Virus record (IMG/VR): IMGVR_UViG_3300031972_000708
Span: 1 to 28,948 of that record
Length of the DNA: 28,948 nucleotides
From: a virus
Direction: 5' to 3' (one strand)
In this document: positions 1 to 6,296 of the stretch, one piece after another
Numbering within the stretch: position 1 is the stretch's first letter
Layout of the letters: each line of letters opens with the position of its first letter
Notes under the pieces: generated by a model
Told to the model about the DNA's origin: nothing
What the model saw: the letters and a program-made list of their open reading frames with translations, nothing else
The model's database searches: none
Position numbers and translations under genes: made by a program

Positions 1-2
1 AC

Positions 3-44
3 AAATCAGCAAAGAATTTAGATGTTAAGGTTTTATATGTGTAG
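3..44 (+). CDS. possible 3' end of an upstream gene cut by the window edge
   Basis: One frame is open from the window edge to a TAG at 42-44 and ends in the residues NLDVKVLYV. The next short ORF starts inside its last codons, which is the overlap style seen throughout this region. Only 13 codons are visible, so neither family nor reality can be judged; the other two frames stop earlier. Confidence 0.25.
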   Translation, partial: KSAKNLDVKVLYV

Positions 45-108
45 AATGTCGGATGCCAAAAAACACCCGACATATGAAGGTGAGAAGATAGCTACTAAAA
101 TAAATTAA
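37..108 (+). CDS. possible 23-aa peptide
   Basis: A 23-codon ORF begins with an ATG that overlaps the preceding stop and has AAGG about 9 bases upstream. The peptide is polar and lysine-rich (starts MCRMSDAKKHP). Most of it overlaps the 46-73 inverted repeat. I do not recognise it. It could equally be non-coding leader between two transcripts, because a strong promoter lies just downstream. Confidence 0.25.
   Translation: MCRMSDAKKHPTYEGEKIATKIN
46..73 (+). other. inverted repeat, weak terminator-like hairpin
   Basis: ATGTCGG at 46-52 pairs perfectly with CCGACAT at 67-73 across a 14-base A-rich loop. There is no T-run after it, so it is not a canonical intrinsic terminator. It separates the end of the upstream gene from the promoter at 118-147. 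Confidence 0.35.
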
Positions 109-117
109 AATAAACTC

Positions 118-147
118 TTGTCAAATATTATATTTACACTATATAAT
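118..147 (+). promoter_or_regulatory. sigma70-type promoter for the left operon
   Basis: TTGTCA at 118-123 and a perfect TATAAT at 142-147 are separated by 18 bases in very AT-rich DNA. A start site near 154 would give a leader of about 25 bases carrying AAGGAG ahead of the ATG at 180. It is the best promoter match in the first 6 kb and probably drives the dense overlapping gene run that follows. Confidence 0.6.
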
Positions 148-179
148 CCCATAGAATAATACAACAAGGAGAAAGAAAC

Positions 180-344
180 ATGCCAGATACAAGCAGTTTT
201 AAATCAGTGTCAGTCTCTGTGACTACACACAACCAATTGAAAACATTAGCAGAAAACCGTTTTGAGGTTCCTGTTAGTATACAGAAAGTCATAGACTTTA
301 TGTTAGAGAAAGAATTAAAAAAGAAAAATGGTAAAACTCGTTGA
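180..344 (+). CDS. small ribbon-helix-helix-like protein
   Basis: This 54-aa ORF has a good ribosome-binding site (AAGGAGAAAG) and is the first gene after the promoter at 118-147. Residues 8-14 (KSVSVSV) could form the beta strand of an Arc/MetJ/CopG-type ribbon-helix-helix fold, followed by two predicted helices (HNQLKTLAEN and SIQKVIDFMLEKELKKK). Such proteins usually dimerise and bind operator DNA, so an early regulator is a reasonable inference. The fold is inferred from pattern alone. Its stop overlaps the start of the next gene by 17 bases, which suggests translational coupling. Confidence 0.6.
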   Translation: MPDTSSFKSVSVSVTTHNQLKTLAENRFEVPVSIQKVIDFMLEKELKKKNGKTR

Positions 345-567
345 GACAATATGCCCGCGCTGTAATGGCAACGGCTATATTGTAGTACAAAAACAAGACA
401 TAGACTGTCCTATGTGTGAAGAAGAATTTATGCATATGGGTGGTAAAGTGACGACTCACAATGGCTATGTAATGCTACCGATAGAGCAGACACGCAAGAA
501 CGTTGAGGGTGGTCGTGAGTCAATAGCAAAATGGTCAGGGGAAACCCTGCCAGAAAAGGGTAAATAA
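328..567 (+). CDS. zinc-ribbon protein (DnaJ-like CxxCxGxG)
   Basis: This 79-aa protein starts inside the end of the upstream gene. Residues 9-16 read CPRCNGNG, close to the CxxCxGxG knuckle of DnaJ central domains, and a second pair, CPMC, lies at 27-30. The two pairs probably bind one zinc ion. The C-terminal 45 residues are polar and unrecognised. DnaJ central domains carry two such zinc sites; here there is only one and no J-domain, so this is a mini zinc ribbon rather than a chaperone. Role unknown. Confidence 0.65.
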   Translation: MVKLVETICPRCNGNGYIVVQKQDIDCPMCEEEFMHMGGKVTTHNGYVMLPIEQTRKNVEGGRESIAKWSGETLPEKGK

Positions 568-589
568 TGGACCCAGAACAGGAGTACGG

Positions 590-1618
590 ATGGTAAACAA
601 ACGGCCTGATATAAAGGTTGAAAAAAGAATTGCGAAAATAATAAAAAAAACACAAAAATTAGAAAAAGAAAGAGATAAAGCGCTTGAATATGTTGGAAGG
701 CAAAAGTTATTTGGTTTGAGGTCGCAAGACTCAGTTTTTACAAAGGCAGGGCACTTAGTAGATATGTTTCAAATCCGTAATTGGAATATTAGCAACAAGC
801 GCAAGTTTGGAGTCAGCGACCAGTTGTGTGATTTTATGTCTAACGCACAAAAAGCTGAAAAATTTAGAATGGATCAAATTAATTGGTCAGAAAAAGCCCT
901 ACACGACAATTTACACTGTATTGAAAAACACAAAAAAGAAGGTTTAGGTGTTTTACCTTTTAATAAAATATTATTTCAAACTAGATTTTATAATAGCCCA
1001 AATGTAATTTATTTAAATTTATTTGAATACAAAAACAAAGACATTGAAAATAATGCAATAGAATATGACTATCGTTCAATAAAAGTTAAAAATAATTCTT
1101 TGAGTTGGCATAAATTAAACAAAAGCACAATTACTATTCCTATAGATTTTTCAAAGAAAAATTGGGGCAGGGTTTCCCCTGACCATACTGCAAAAAAATC
1201 AGTTGCTATGAGAAGTTTTTTACAACTTAATAGTCACACAGACAAAAATACAAATATTGGTGTTTTTGATATTAAACCTAAAACAGACAACGGCATAGGT
1301 TCTTTTAAAGTTAAGGGTGATATTGTAAATAAAAAAAATTTTGTTCCTGTTTGGAAAAGCAAAACAATTTATGTTAGGCCAGAACAATATAAACCAGAAC
1401 GCGATACTACTTACACGACAGACGTAGAAAAAGATGATGATTCTGAGCCAAGGTATGTTCCTTATCACTCAGTTAGAGGTCATGTGCGCAGATTACAAAA
1501 AGGCGATATAACTAGTGTAAGATCACATTTTAGAGGTAGAAAAGAATACGGGGCTATTTTTAAAAATTACGTTTTAGCACAACCTCGGTTAATTAGGAAA
1601 GGTAAAGAAATATGGTAG
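590..1618 (+). CDS. hypothetical protein with C-terminal HSVRGHxRR motif
   Basis: This 342-aa protein starts at an ATG with CAGGAG upstream. The N-terminal 35 residues are Lys/Glu-rich and probably helical (KRIAKIIKKTQKLEKERDK). The middle is Asn/Lys-rich with beta-like stretches. Near the C terminus there is a conserved-looking block, YHSVRGHVRRLQKGD followed by VRSHFRGRKEYG, which I associate with uncharacterised phage proteins having a His/Arg-rich end; this could bind nucleic acid or metal. The base composition is even more AT-rich than the neighbours. Function unknown. Confidence 0.7.
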   Translation: MVNKRPDIKVEKRIAKIIKKTQKLEKERDKALEYVGRQKLFGLRSQDSVFTKAGHLVDMFQIRNWNISNKRKFGVSDQLCDFMSNAQKAEKFRMDQINWSEKALHDNLHCIEKHKKEGLGVLPFNKILFQTRFYNSPNVIYLNLFEYKNKDIENNAIEYDYRSIKVKNNSLSWHKLNKSTITIPIDFSKKNWGRVSPDHTAKKSVAMRSFLQLNSHTDKNTNIGVFDIKPKTDNGIGSFKVKGDIVNKKNFVPVWKSKTIYVRPEQYKPERDTTYTTDVEKDDDSEPRYVPYHSVRGHVRRLQKGDITSVRSHFRGRKEYGAIFKNYVLAQPRLIRKGKEIW

Positions 1619-1779
1619 GAATGTTAATGCAAAAAAGAATATCTAATATAGAATGGGTCATGACGCGTTGTAGCCCGGAGTTTAAAGAAGTCTGGGAGCG
1701 TAAACTAGAACAACTTATAAACAGAAGGGTGGAGATGGCTTATGAAAGAATGGTTGAAAACGCTCGAAGCGTACATTAG
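1612..1779 (+). CDS. hypothetical 55-aa protein
   Basis: The ATG at 1612 overlaps the end of the 342-aa gene and has AGGAAAGG about 9 bases upstream, a better site than those of the two later Met codons (1621, 1627). The protein is helical and charged (SPEFKEVWERKLEQLINRRVEMAYERMVENA), suggesting a small coiled coil or DNA-associated helix bundle. Its 3' 38 bases overlap the next gene in another frame. No family recognised. Confidence 0.5.
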   Translation: MVGMLMQKRISNIEWVMTRCSPEFKEVWERKLEQLINRRVEMAYERMVENARSVH

Positions 1780-1957
1780 TTTTTCTATACTTGGGTTCAC
1801 TATTTTTATTTGTCTAATAGTTATAGTTGTAAATTGTAAATATATCATTAAACTAGAAAGCACTATTGACACAATGTGGCACGAGATAGAACAGGTGAAG
1901 GAGACGAATATCGACTTGTATCAATTTATCGAGGAACACAAAAATGACTTTGATTAA
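1742..1957 (+). CDS. small single-span membrane protein with coiled coil
   Basis: This 71-aa protein is preceded by GGAG. Residues 13-31 form one strongly hydrophobic segment (SFSILGFTIFICLIVIVV), with Lys on both sides. The tail from about 36 to 71 is Glu-rich and heptad-like, ending in EEHKNDFD. This N-terminal anchor plus coiled coil is common in phage inner-membrane accessory or lysis-timing proteins, but nothing here proves lysis. It overlaps both neighbours, so it is part of the same polycistron. Confidence 0.65.
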   Translation: MKEWLKTLEAYISFSILGFTIFICLIVIVVNCKYIIKLESTIDTMWHEIEQVKETNIDLYQFIEEHKNDFD

Positions 1958-2339
1958 GGAAAACAATAAGGTGAGAAAAGAAATCCCTAACAGGATGATG
2001 AGTGCAACTTTCGCTCTACCAATCGATGGTAGACGGGTTGTTGGCATTGTTAATTACACAGCGACAGACTCTGGGTTAATGCCTCTTGCCTTTTGGATAA
2101 AACTAAAACCAACAGATTCTTATTTAGATAGAGAACTACGCGCAAGCGGCAAACTTATATCTAGGTGTCTGCAGCACGGTGAGTCATTGAAAGAACTTGT
2201 CGACACACTATCACAGGATAACGTTATCGGTCAGATGGCAAACTATCTACATAAAAACATGGAAGATATAATTATGGGCAAGCAGCCGGAAAAGAAACAA
2301 CGAGAGTTGTCTACTGATCCGTATGCAATGAAAGAATGA
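1944..2339 (+). CDS. stand-alone TSCPD-domain protein
   Basis: Residues 18-86 of this 131-aa protein resemble the TSCPD domain found at the C terminus of B12-dependent (class II, NrdJ) ribonucleotide reductases: a strand pair (MSATFALPIDGRRVVGIV), then PLAFWIKLKP, then GKLISRCLQHGESLKELV, which matches the family's hydrophobic helix before GxPLExLV. The family's TSCPD cysteine tetrad is absent. No reductase catalytic gene is in the window. It may modulate nucleotide metabolism or be a repurposed fold. The start overlaps the preceding gene by 14 bases. Confidence 0.65.
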   Translation: MTLIKENNKVRKEIPNRMMSATFALPIDGRRVVGIVNYTATDSGLMPLAFWIKLKPTDSYLDRELRASGKLISRCLQHGESLKELVDTLSQDNVIGQMANYLHKNMEDIIMGKQPEKKQRELSTDPYAMKE

Positions 2340-2488
2340 ACAAATTTTTTACAGACGCTGATGTCGAATACATCAAAGAACACACTGAACGAGTGTTCAA
2401 TCTTAAACAAGTGCGTGACGATAAAATAAAACAAATGGAACGCAAAAACGAGAAAGAACTAGAGCAATGTTTGACGAAATTGAAATAG
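2336..2488 (+). CDS. hypothetical 50-aa helical protein
   Basis: The ATG overlaps the previous stop (ATGA arrangement), so translation is probably coupled. The protein begins MNKFFTDADVEYIKEHTERV and continues as an almost uninterrupted Lys/Glu/Arg helix (KQVRDDKIKQMERKNEKELE), likely a short coiled coil. It overlaps the next gene by 22 bases. No family recognised. Confidence 0.5.
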   Translation: MNKFFTDADVEYIKEHTERVFNLKQVRDDKIKQMERKNEKELEQCLTKLK

Positions 2489-2709
2489 AGTGGATACCAG
2501 AAGATACGGGAGCACCGTACGAGGTGGACATGAAAAGTGTAGAAATGGATACACCAGCACACATAGTGGACAAGTGGTGTAAAGAAAAATATGGACACAC
2601 AAATTGGGCGCGTATGGGGGTAATGTCGCCTGAAGAACTAATAGGTAACCCCCACGATTTTGATTTTGATGAGGGGATAATATACTTTAAGAATGCTCAT
2701 TTGGTATGA
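2467..2709 (+). CDS. hypothetical acidic 80-aa protein
   Basis: The ORF starts with AGAACTAGAG upstream and encodes an acidic, Trp-containing protein (EIEIEWIPEDTGAPYEVD, then WCKEKYGHTNWARMG). It overlaps both the preceding gene and, by 4 bases, the nuclease that follows. Compact globular fold is likely. No motif I can assign; position next to a PD-(D/E)XK nuclease suggests, but does not show, a link with DNA metabolism. Confidence 0.6.
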   Translation: MFDEIEIEWIPEDTGAPYEVDMKSVEMDTPAHIVDKWCKEKYGHTNWARMGVMSPEELIGNPHDFDFDEGIIYFKNAHLV

Positions 2710-3398
2710 GGCAGGTTCATAAGTATGCTTATCCCAGTTCTACTAGAGCTAGTATTAAAGGTCTGCGACACTATTCTCTTGCAGGCGATATTCACGGACA
2801 GCGCCTACCATCGGTCACGACGGTTCTTGGCCAAACTCAGCCGAAAAGTAAAGCAGATTCTCTTCAACGATGGCGAGACAAAGTAGGTGTTGAGGAGGCT
2901 AAGCGAATCACACAAGAAGCCGCGGCGCGCGGTACGGCGATGCATTTGTACCTGGAGAAGTATTGTCTAGGTGAAGGGTACCTTGATCTAACTGATGTTG
3001 GTAACACAGCCAAGCATATGGCAGAAAAGATCGTGGACCGCGGGATTGATAACAGACTTACAGAGATATACGGGAATGAGGCTACGCTTTATTATCCAGG
3101 ATTATACGCAGGGTCAGTCGATTTAGTTGGACAACACGACGGATCTATGGCTATCATCGACTTCAAGCAGACAAATAAACCAAAACAACGAGAGTGGATT
3201 GGCGATTATTTTCTGCAGATGGCGGCGTATGGCATGGCTCATGATGCAGTTTACGGTACAACAATTGAGAAAGGGGTGATTTTGATGTGCTCAAAGGACC
3301 TTTACTATCAGGAGTTTACGATAGAAGGCGAGGAGTACAGGCAAGCTAAACATGACTTCCTACGTCGCCTCGACCAATTTTACAAGGAGAACGGATAG
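2706..3398 (+). CDS. PD-(D/E)XK exonuclease, RecB/Cas4-like
   Basis: This 230-aa protein has the catalytic signature of the RecB-family nuclease fold: GTAMH with His80, a likely metal-binding Glu near 125, GSVD with Asp139, IIDFK with Asp152 and Lys154, and the QMAAY motif with Gln171 and Tyr175 that typifies RecB/lambda-exo/Cas4-type enzymes. These residues bind Mg2+ and cut DNA ends. No four-cysteine iron-sulfur cluster is visible, so it is not a canonical Cas4 or AddB. A role in end processing, recombination or host DNA degradation is expected. ATGA overlap with the gene before and TAGTG overlap with the gene after. Confidence 0.85.
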   Translation: MRQVHKYAYPSSTRASIKGLRHYSLAGDIHGQRLPSVTTVLGQTQPKSKADSLQRWRDKVGVEEAKRITQEAAARGTAMHLYLEKYCLGEGYLDLTDVGNTAKHMAEKIVDRGIDNRLTEIYGNEATLYYPGLYAGSVDLVGQHDGSMAIIDFKQTNKPKQREWIGDYFLQMAAYGMAHDAVYGTTIEKGVILMCSKDLYYQEFTIEGEEYRQAKHDFLRRLDQFYKENG

Positions 3399-3622
3399 TG
3401 TATTTTGTAATTACAATATATTTACTAGTAGCGGGGACCGACGAAGCAATATTAAAAGAATACACAGCAAAGTCTTTCAGGGATACTTGGCAATGTCATA
3501 GTTTTATACATAGAAACAAAATGGAGCTATTGACACCACATATACTTAAATACGCGGATAAGTTAAAAAGTTGGGAAATGTTCTGTGAGTCAAGATATTT
3601 AAAGGATTTGGAAGAAGCATGA
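3398..3622 (+). CDS. hypothetical small protein with hydrophobic N terminus
   Basis: A GTG start overlaps the nuclease stop (TAGTG) and has AAGGAG about 8 bases upstream. Residues 2-13 (YFVITIYLLVAG) form a short hydrophobic segment like a signal peptide or beta-rich start, followed by a polar body with two Cys (33 and 63). This layout resembles the protein at 5879-6112 (hydrophobic start, two spaced cysteines). Possibly an exported, disulfide-bonded protein. Function unknown. Confidence 0.55.
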   Translation: MYFVITIYLLVAGTDEAILKEYTAKSFRDTWQCHSFIHRNKMELLTPHILKYADKLKSWEMFCESRYLKDLEEA

Positions 3623-3879
3623 TAGGCTGTGCTATAGTGGAGATTAGACCCAACGATGTTTATTTTGTACGAACTTGCAGAACAGGCGGTAGTGGTGGTA
3701 ATTGAGGTAAATGTATGATATTATTAAGGAAACAGTCTACCACAGGGTGTTTTTGCAACGGTAGAGGCGGTAGAGTAGGTCAATTTTTGGCAGTTTTACG
3801 TTCTAACCCGTGTGAGAGGGGTAGTTGTGTCAAATTTCTGACACTAGGGGGTCAAATCCCTACTATATAGGAGAATAGA
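3623..3879 (+). other. intergenic region with no convincing gene
   Basis: Only short reading frames occur here: 28 aa from ATG 3619, 17 aa from ATG 3711 and 51 aa from ATG 3715 (MILLRKQSTTGCFCNGRGG start). None has a good ribosome-binding site or recognisable composition, though the 51-codon frame cannot be ruled out. The most notable content is the pair of abutting hairpins at 3827-3862 just before the metallopeptidase gene. The interruption of an otherwise gene-dense region suggests a regulatory leader or an undetected small RNA. Confidence 0.4.
3827..3862 (+). other. two abutting hairpins in the leader of the metallopeptidase gene
   Basis: GTGTCA (3827-3832) pairs with TGACAC (3839-3844) around AATTTC. 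Directly adjoining it, TAGGG (3845-3849) pairs with CCCTA (3858-3862) around GGTCAAAT. Both loops contain CAAAT or similar, and the second hairpin resembles a tRNA T-arm (GGGGGTCAAATCCC). The ribosome-binding site TAGGAG follows at 3868-3873. No T-run follows, so these are not intrinsic terminators. Confidence 0.4.
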
Positions 3880-4284
3880 ATGATTAGAAAAAAACAAACA
3901 CTAACAGAAGCACACGAGGTACCAGCAAACGGCAGGCCTACTGAAGTTAAGGTTGGTTATAGAACTATAAAGATCAAGTATGTAAATCCTAGTTTTGTAT
4001 TGGACGACATGACAGACAGCTACGGTGAGTACCGGGCTAGAGAAGGTGTTATCTATATACAAGATGCGTTAGTAGGACAAGAGCGCTGCAATACTACGTG
4101 GCATGAAATTCTACATGCGGTGGTGTATATATCTAGTCTTAACCAAGCAAACGGCCCACTTAAAGAAGATGATGCAGAAGAATTAACTGTAAATACTATC
4201 AGTAATTTTATGATGGGTGTGTATAGAGATAATCCTTGGCTGCTAGACATGCTTAAAAAACATTTAAATGAAATCGATAACTGA
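3880..4284 (+). CDS. HExxH zinc metallopeptidase
   Basis: This 134-aa protein is preceded by TAGGAG. Residues 75-79 read HEILH, the zincin active-site motif in the context WHEILHAVVY, and a glutamate pair (EE at 100-101, in DDAEELTVNTISNF) lies about 22 residues downstream, fitting the third zinc ligand of gluzincins/IrrE-like peptidases. It is short and has no DNA-binding domain. Related stand-alone domains in phages may cleave a host or phage regulator; the substrate here is unknown. It overlaps the following gene by 17 bases. Confidence 0.75.
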   Translation: MIRKKQTLTEAHEVPANGRPTEVKVGYRTIKIKYVNPSFVLDDMTDSYGEYRAREGVIYIQDALVGQERCNTTWHEILHAVVYISSLNQANGPLKEDDAEELTVNTISNFMMGVYRDNPWLLDMLKKHLNEIDN

Positions 4285-4807
4285 AGATATACTTGATTGG
4301 TCTAAAAACTACATAGAACAACCAAGTGAAGCCCTGGGCAACGTTCCTGTATGCCCGTATGCAAAGAAAGCTAGAGAAACCAAAGCACTAAAGATCCTGG
4401 AAGTAACAGACCACAAGAAACTTATAGATAGTATTGTAGAAGGTACAGAACTTATCAAGGATCCTGCTACAGATATAGTGATTGTAGGTTGCAGCGACAT
4501 AAAAATTACAGTTGATGAGCTAAATGCTACAATACATGCCTACAATGTAATATTTGTGCCTCAAGATATATACCTGATGGCATCTCACCCCTACGACGAT
4601 GAGGAGGACGAGCCAGTAGAGTTTTTAGAGACCGGTGACTGGGAACCAGATAATGAGTTCTTAATGGTGCTAATACAAAATTTTGATAAACTAGAAAAGT
4701 CTAGTGACATGATGAATAAAAAAGGATATTATTCGGCATGGCCTCGTGACTATTATGAGGGCACAGTTTTAAAACGACAATCTTATAGGAGATACAAACA
4801 TGGCTAA
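4268..4807 (+). CDS. CPYAK-motif protein, possibly DUF1415-like
   Basis: This 179-aa protein begins inside the metallopeptidase gene. Its N-terminal part contains NVPVCPYAKKARE (CPYAK at 29-33), followed by an alternating beta/helix region (TDIVIVGCSDIKITVDELNA, then NVIFVPQD). The order 'helix, LN/VP-CPxAK, then alpha/beta domain' resembles DUF1415, whose biochemical role is unknown to me. The C-terminal third is acidic and aromatic (YDDEEDEPVEF, PRDYYEG). Coupled expression with the peptidase is likely; substrate or partner relation is inference. Confidence 0.55.
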   Translation: MKSITEDILDWSKNYIEQPSEALGNVPVCPYAKKARETKALKILEVTDHKKLIDSIVEGTELIKDPATDIVIVGCSDIKITVDELNATIHAYNVIFVPQDIYLMASHPYDDEEDEPVEFLETGDWEPDNEFLMVLIQNFDKLEKSSDMMNKKGYYSAWPRDYYEGTVLKRQSYRRYKHG

Positions 4808-5024
4808 AAAATTTCCAGATCTTACAGGTGATGGTAAAGTCACTAAAAAAGACATCTTAAAAGGTAGAGGTGTTAAATTAAGCCGAGGCGGAAAAGCTAA
4901 AAAGAAAAGAGCTAAAAAAATGGGCGGCGGCATGATGAAAAAAAGAATGAAACGTGGTGGACGCGCAGGTAAAATGGGCGGCGGCATGATGAAAAAAAGA
5001 ATGAAACGTGGAGGTAAAGCATAA
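4800..5024 (+). CDS. basic repeat protein with EF-hand/dockerin-like loop
   Basis: This 74-aa protein begins MAKKFPDLTGDGKVTKKDIL. Residues 7-18 match a calcium-binding loop: Asp7, Thr9, Asp11, Gly12, Lys13 and Asp18 at loop positions 1, 3, 5, 6, 7 and 12. The rest is Lys/Arg/Gly/Met-rich, with an 18-residue unit (MGGGMMKKRMKRGG core) present twice, encoded by an exact 41-base DNA repeat. Net charge is very high. It may bind nucleic acid or membrane; calcium binding is inferred from the loop only. It overlaps the upstream gene by 8 bases and touches the next start. Confidence 0.65.
   Translation: MAKKFPDLTGDGKVTKKDILKGRGVKLSRGGKAKKKRAKKMGGGMMKKRMKRGGRAGKMGGGMMKKRMKRGGKA
4917..5011 (+). repeat. 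two identical 41-base direct repeats, period 54
   Basis: The copies are at 4917-4957 and 4971-5011 and are identical by eye over 41 bases. The 54-base period equals 18 codons, so the repeat keeps the reading frame and duplicates the MGGGMMKKRMKRGG unit. Perfect identity, with no silent changes, points to a recent in-frame duplication. Confidence 0.85.
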
Positions 5025-5212
5025 TGGCTAAAGACACACACGTCACTAAAGACGGTAGAACAGTTAAAAAAGGTTTATACTATTATATGAACCGAGCTAA
5101 AAAAAGAGGTACTAGTAAACCCGGTAAAGGTTCTGTATCTGACAAAGCTTTAAAAGCATCTGCTAAAACTGCAAAGAAACCAGTTAAGAAGAAAAAGAAA
5201 AAGAGTAGCTAA
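5024..5212 (+). CDS. small Lys-rich histone H1-like protein
   Basis: This 62-aa protein starts on the last base of the previous stop (TAATG). An N-terminal block with a Tyr cluster (KKGLYYYMNRAKKRGTSKPG) precedes an Ala/Lys tail typical of histone H1-like or nucleoid-binding proteins (ASAKTAKKPVKKKKKKSS). It probably binds DNA or RNA through charge. Middle one of three consecutive basic small proteins. A packaged DNA-condensing or late regulatory role is possible but not shown. Confidence 0.6.
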   Translation: MAKDTHVTKDGRTVKKGLYYYMNRAKKRGTSKPGKGSVSDKALKASAKTAKKPVKKKKKKSS

Positions 5213-5508
5213 TGGCTACCAGCAGGGGGAACATACCTAAAACCACAACTGGTAAAGGTGCGAATTATCGCAAGACCAAAGCCGGTGCTGGTATGACACG
5301 TAAAGGTGTTGCAGCCTATAGACGTGCAAACCCCGGAAGTAAATTAAAAACAGCAGTTACTGGTAAAGTTAAACCTGGTAGCAAAGCTGCAAAGAGACGT
5401 AAGTCTTATTGCGCACGTTCTGCTGGTCAATTAAAAAGATCATCAGCAAAAACAAGAAACGATCCTAATTCTAGAATTAGACAGGCGCGTAGAAGATGGA
5501 AGTGTTAA
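5212..5508 (+). CDS. basic DUF6321-like protein
   Basis: This 98-aa protein again begins on the previous stop (TAATG). It carries the block TRKGVAAYRRANPGSKLKTAV and, later, RRKSYCARSAGQLK and RIRQARRRWKC, an order I associate with DUF6321 proteins of marine phages and cyanobacteria; the DUF number is from memory. Two cysteines (67 and 98) are conserved-looking. Strongly basic, probably nucleic-acid binding. Function of the family is unknown. Confidence 0.65.
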   Translation: MATSRGNIPKTTTGKGANYRKTKAGAGMTRKGVAAYRRANPGSKLKTAVTGKVKPGSKAAKRRKSYCARSAGQLKRSSAKTRNDPNSRIRQARRRWKC

Positions 5509-5892
5509 ATGAAAAGATTAGATGTAGATGAAAACACCTCCGTCTCGATGCCGGTACGTAACTTACTCACTATTATTGGCAGTTTGCTTGTGGGCGCTTG
5601 GTTCGCCTTTGGTGTCATTGAAAGACTTAATAGTATAGAGTCAGATTTAAGATTGATGTCTAAAGACTTAGAAGCTGCAAATGCTTTTATTGATTCTGTT
5701 CCTAAAGGGGGCATGGTCAGTCCACAAGTCCAAGAGCTCTACATGTTGGTCGAGTACCTTGGCGAGAATGTAGACAAACTAAAAGAACAGATGGAATCAG
5801 AGATACCTATGATACTAAAGAACGACATGGTTATACAATTCCACGAAGAACGATTAATAGACTTGGAGGCAAAAACAAATGGAAACCATTAA
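5509..5892 (+). CDS. membrane-anchored coiled-coil protein
   Basis: This 127-aa protein starts one base after the previous stop. Residues 19-37 (LLTIIGSLLVGAWFAFGVI) form a single transmembrane segment with a short basic N-terminal tail, followed by heptad-rich stretches (IERLNSIESDLRLMSKDLEAANAF and ELYMLVEYLGENVDKLKEQME). This inner-membrane anchor plus periplasmic coiled coil resembles an i-spanin (Rz type), which would act in outer-membrane disruption at lysis. No o-spanin lipoprotein or endolysin is next to it, so the spanin reading is only a hypothesis. Confidence 0.6.
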   Translation: MKRLDVDENTSVSMPVRNLLTIIGSLLVGAWFAFGVIERLNSIESDLRLMSKDLEAANAFIDSVPKGGMVSPQVQELYMLVEYLGENVDKLKEQMESEIPMILKNDMVIQFHEERLIDLEAKTNGNH

Positions 5893-6112
5893 AGTTGTAT
5901 TTGCAATACTCATGATACAAAACGGTTCGACAGTAGAAATGGTGCCAACTGATGGTCTTAGCGATTGTCTCAAACAAAAACGTTTAATCACCAGAAATAT
6001 TGGAGAAGATCAAGAAGGTATTTATATGCAATGCAAAGAAGTAAAAGCAGAAGTATACGAAGACATGGGGAGACTAAAAATTGCTAAAATACTTACGGAA
6101 GATCCGGAATAA
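5879..6112 (+). CDS. hypothetical small two-cysteine protein
   Basis: This 77-aa protein starts 14 bases inside the coiled-coil gene with TTGGAGG upstream. It has a hydrophobic start (IKVVFAILMIQNG), then Cys at about 30 and 52 in a context (SDCLKQKRL and MQCKEVKAEVYED) suggesting a disulfide-bonded exported fold. Layout resembles the protein at 3398-3622. No function assigned. It overlaps the following TTG-started ORF. Confidence 0.55.
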   Translation: METIKVVFAILMIQNGSTVEMVPTDGLSDCLKQKRLITRNIGEDQEGIYMQCKEVKAEVYEDMGRLKIAKILTEDPE

Positions 6113-6296
6113 ATATATTACCGTAGACAATTCAGTTGATACAGGAGTTGATGTAGCACTCGTTTTGTTTAATGTTACGCCTAGTCCAATATTAATTGTT
6201 ATGCGTGTAATAAGGTGGTTCCTAAACGAATTTGTAATTAATCACATAAAAAGATTTATCAAATACATAATAAAACGCTTCATAAAAAACTTGTAA
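6081..6296 (+). CDS. hypothetical small hydrophobic/basic protein
   Basis: A TTG start at 6081 with GGGGAGA upstream gives 71 aa. The middle (VDVALVLFNVTPSPILIVMRVIRWFL) is hydrophobic and could be a hairpin or single membrane segment, and the tail is Lys/Arg-rich (HIKRFIKYIIKRFIKNL), like an amphipathic membrane-active helix. It overlaps the previous gene by 32 bases. The non-ATG start makes it less certain, but there is no other gene in the 214 bases before the terminase gene. A holin-like or membrane-disturbing role is only a guess. Confidence 0.45.
   Translation: MLKYLRKIRNKYITVDNSVDTGVDVALVLFNVTPSPILIVMRVIRWFLNEFVINHIKRFIKYIIKRFIKNL

Noticed and set aside
567-596. 9-codon ORF (MDPEQEYGW) between 567 and 596
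   Set aside because: Too short to judge; more likely just part of the leader, since the ATG at 590 has a ribosome-binding site.
3770-3870. tRNA-like 3' half (GGGGGTCAAATCCC resembles a T-arm)
   Set aside because: The acceptor strand CTATATA has no TATATAG partner upstream, the T-stem has a mismatch and a G-U pair, and no anticodon stem with a 7-base loop fits. The adjoining hairpin has a 6-base loop.
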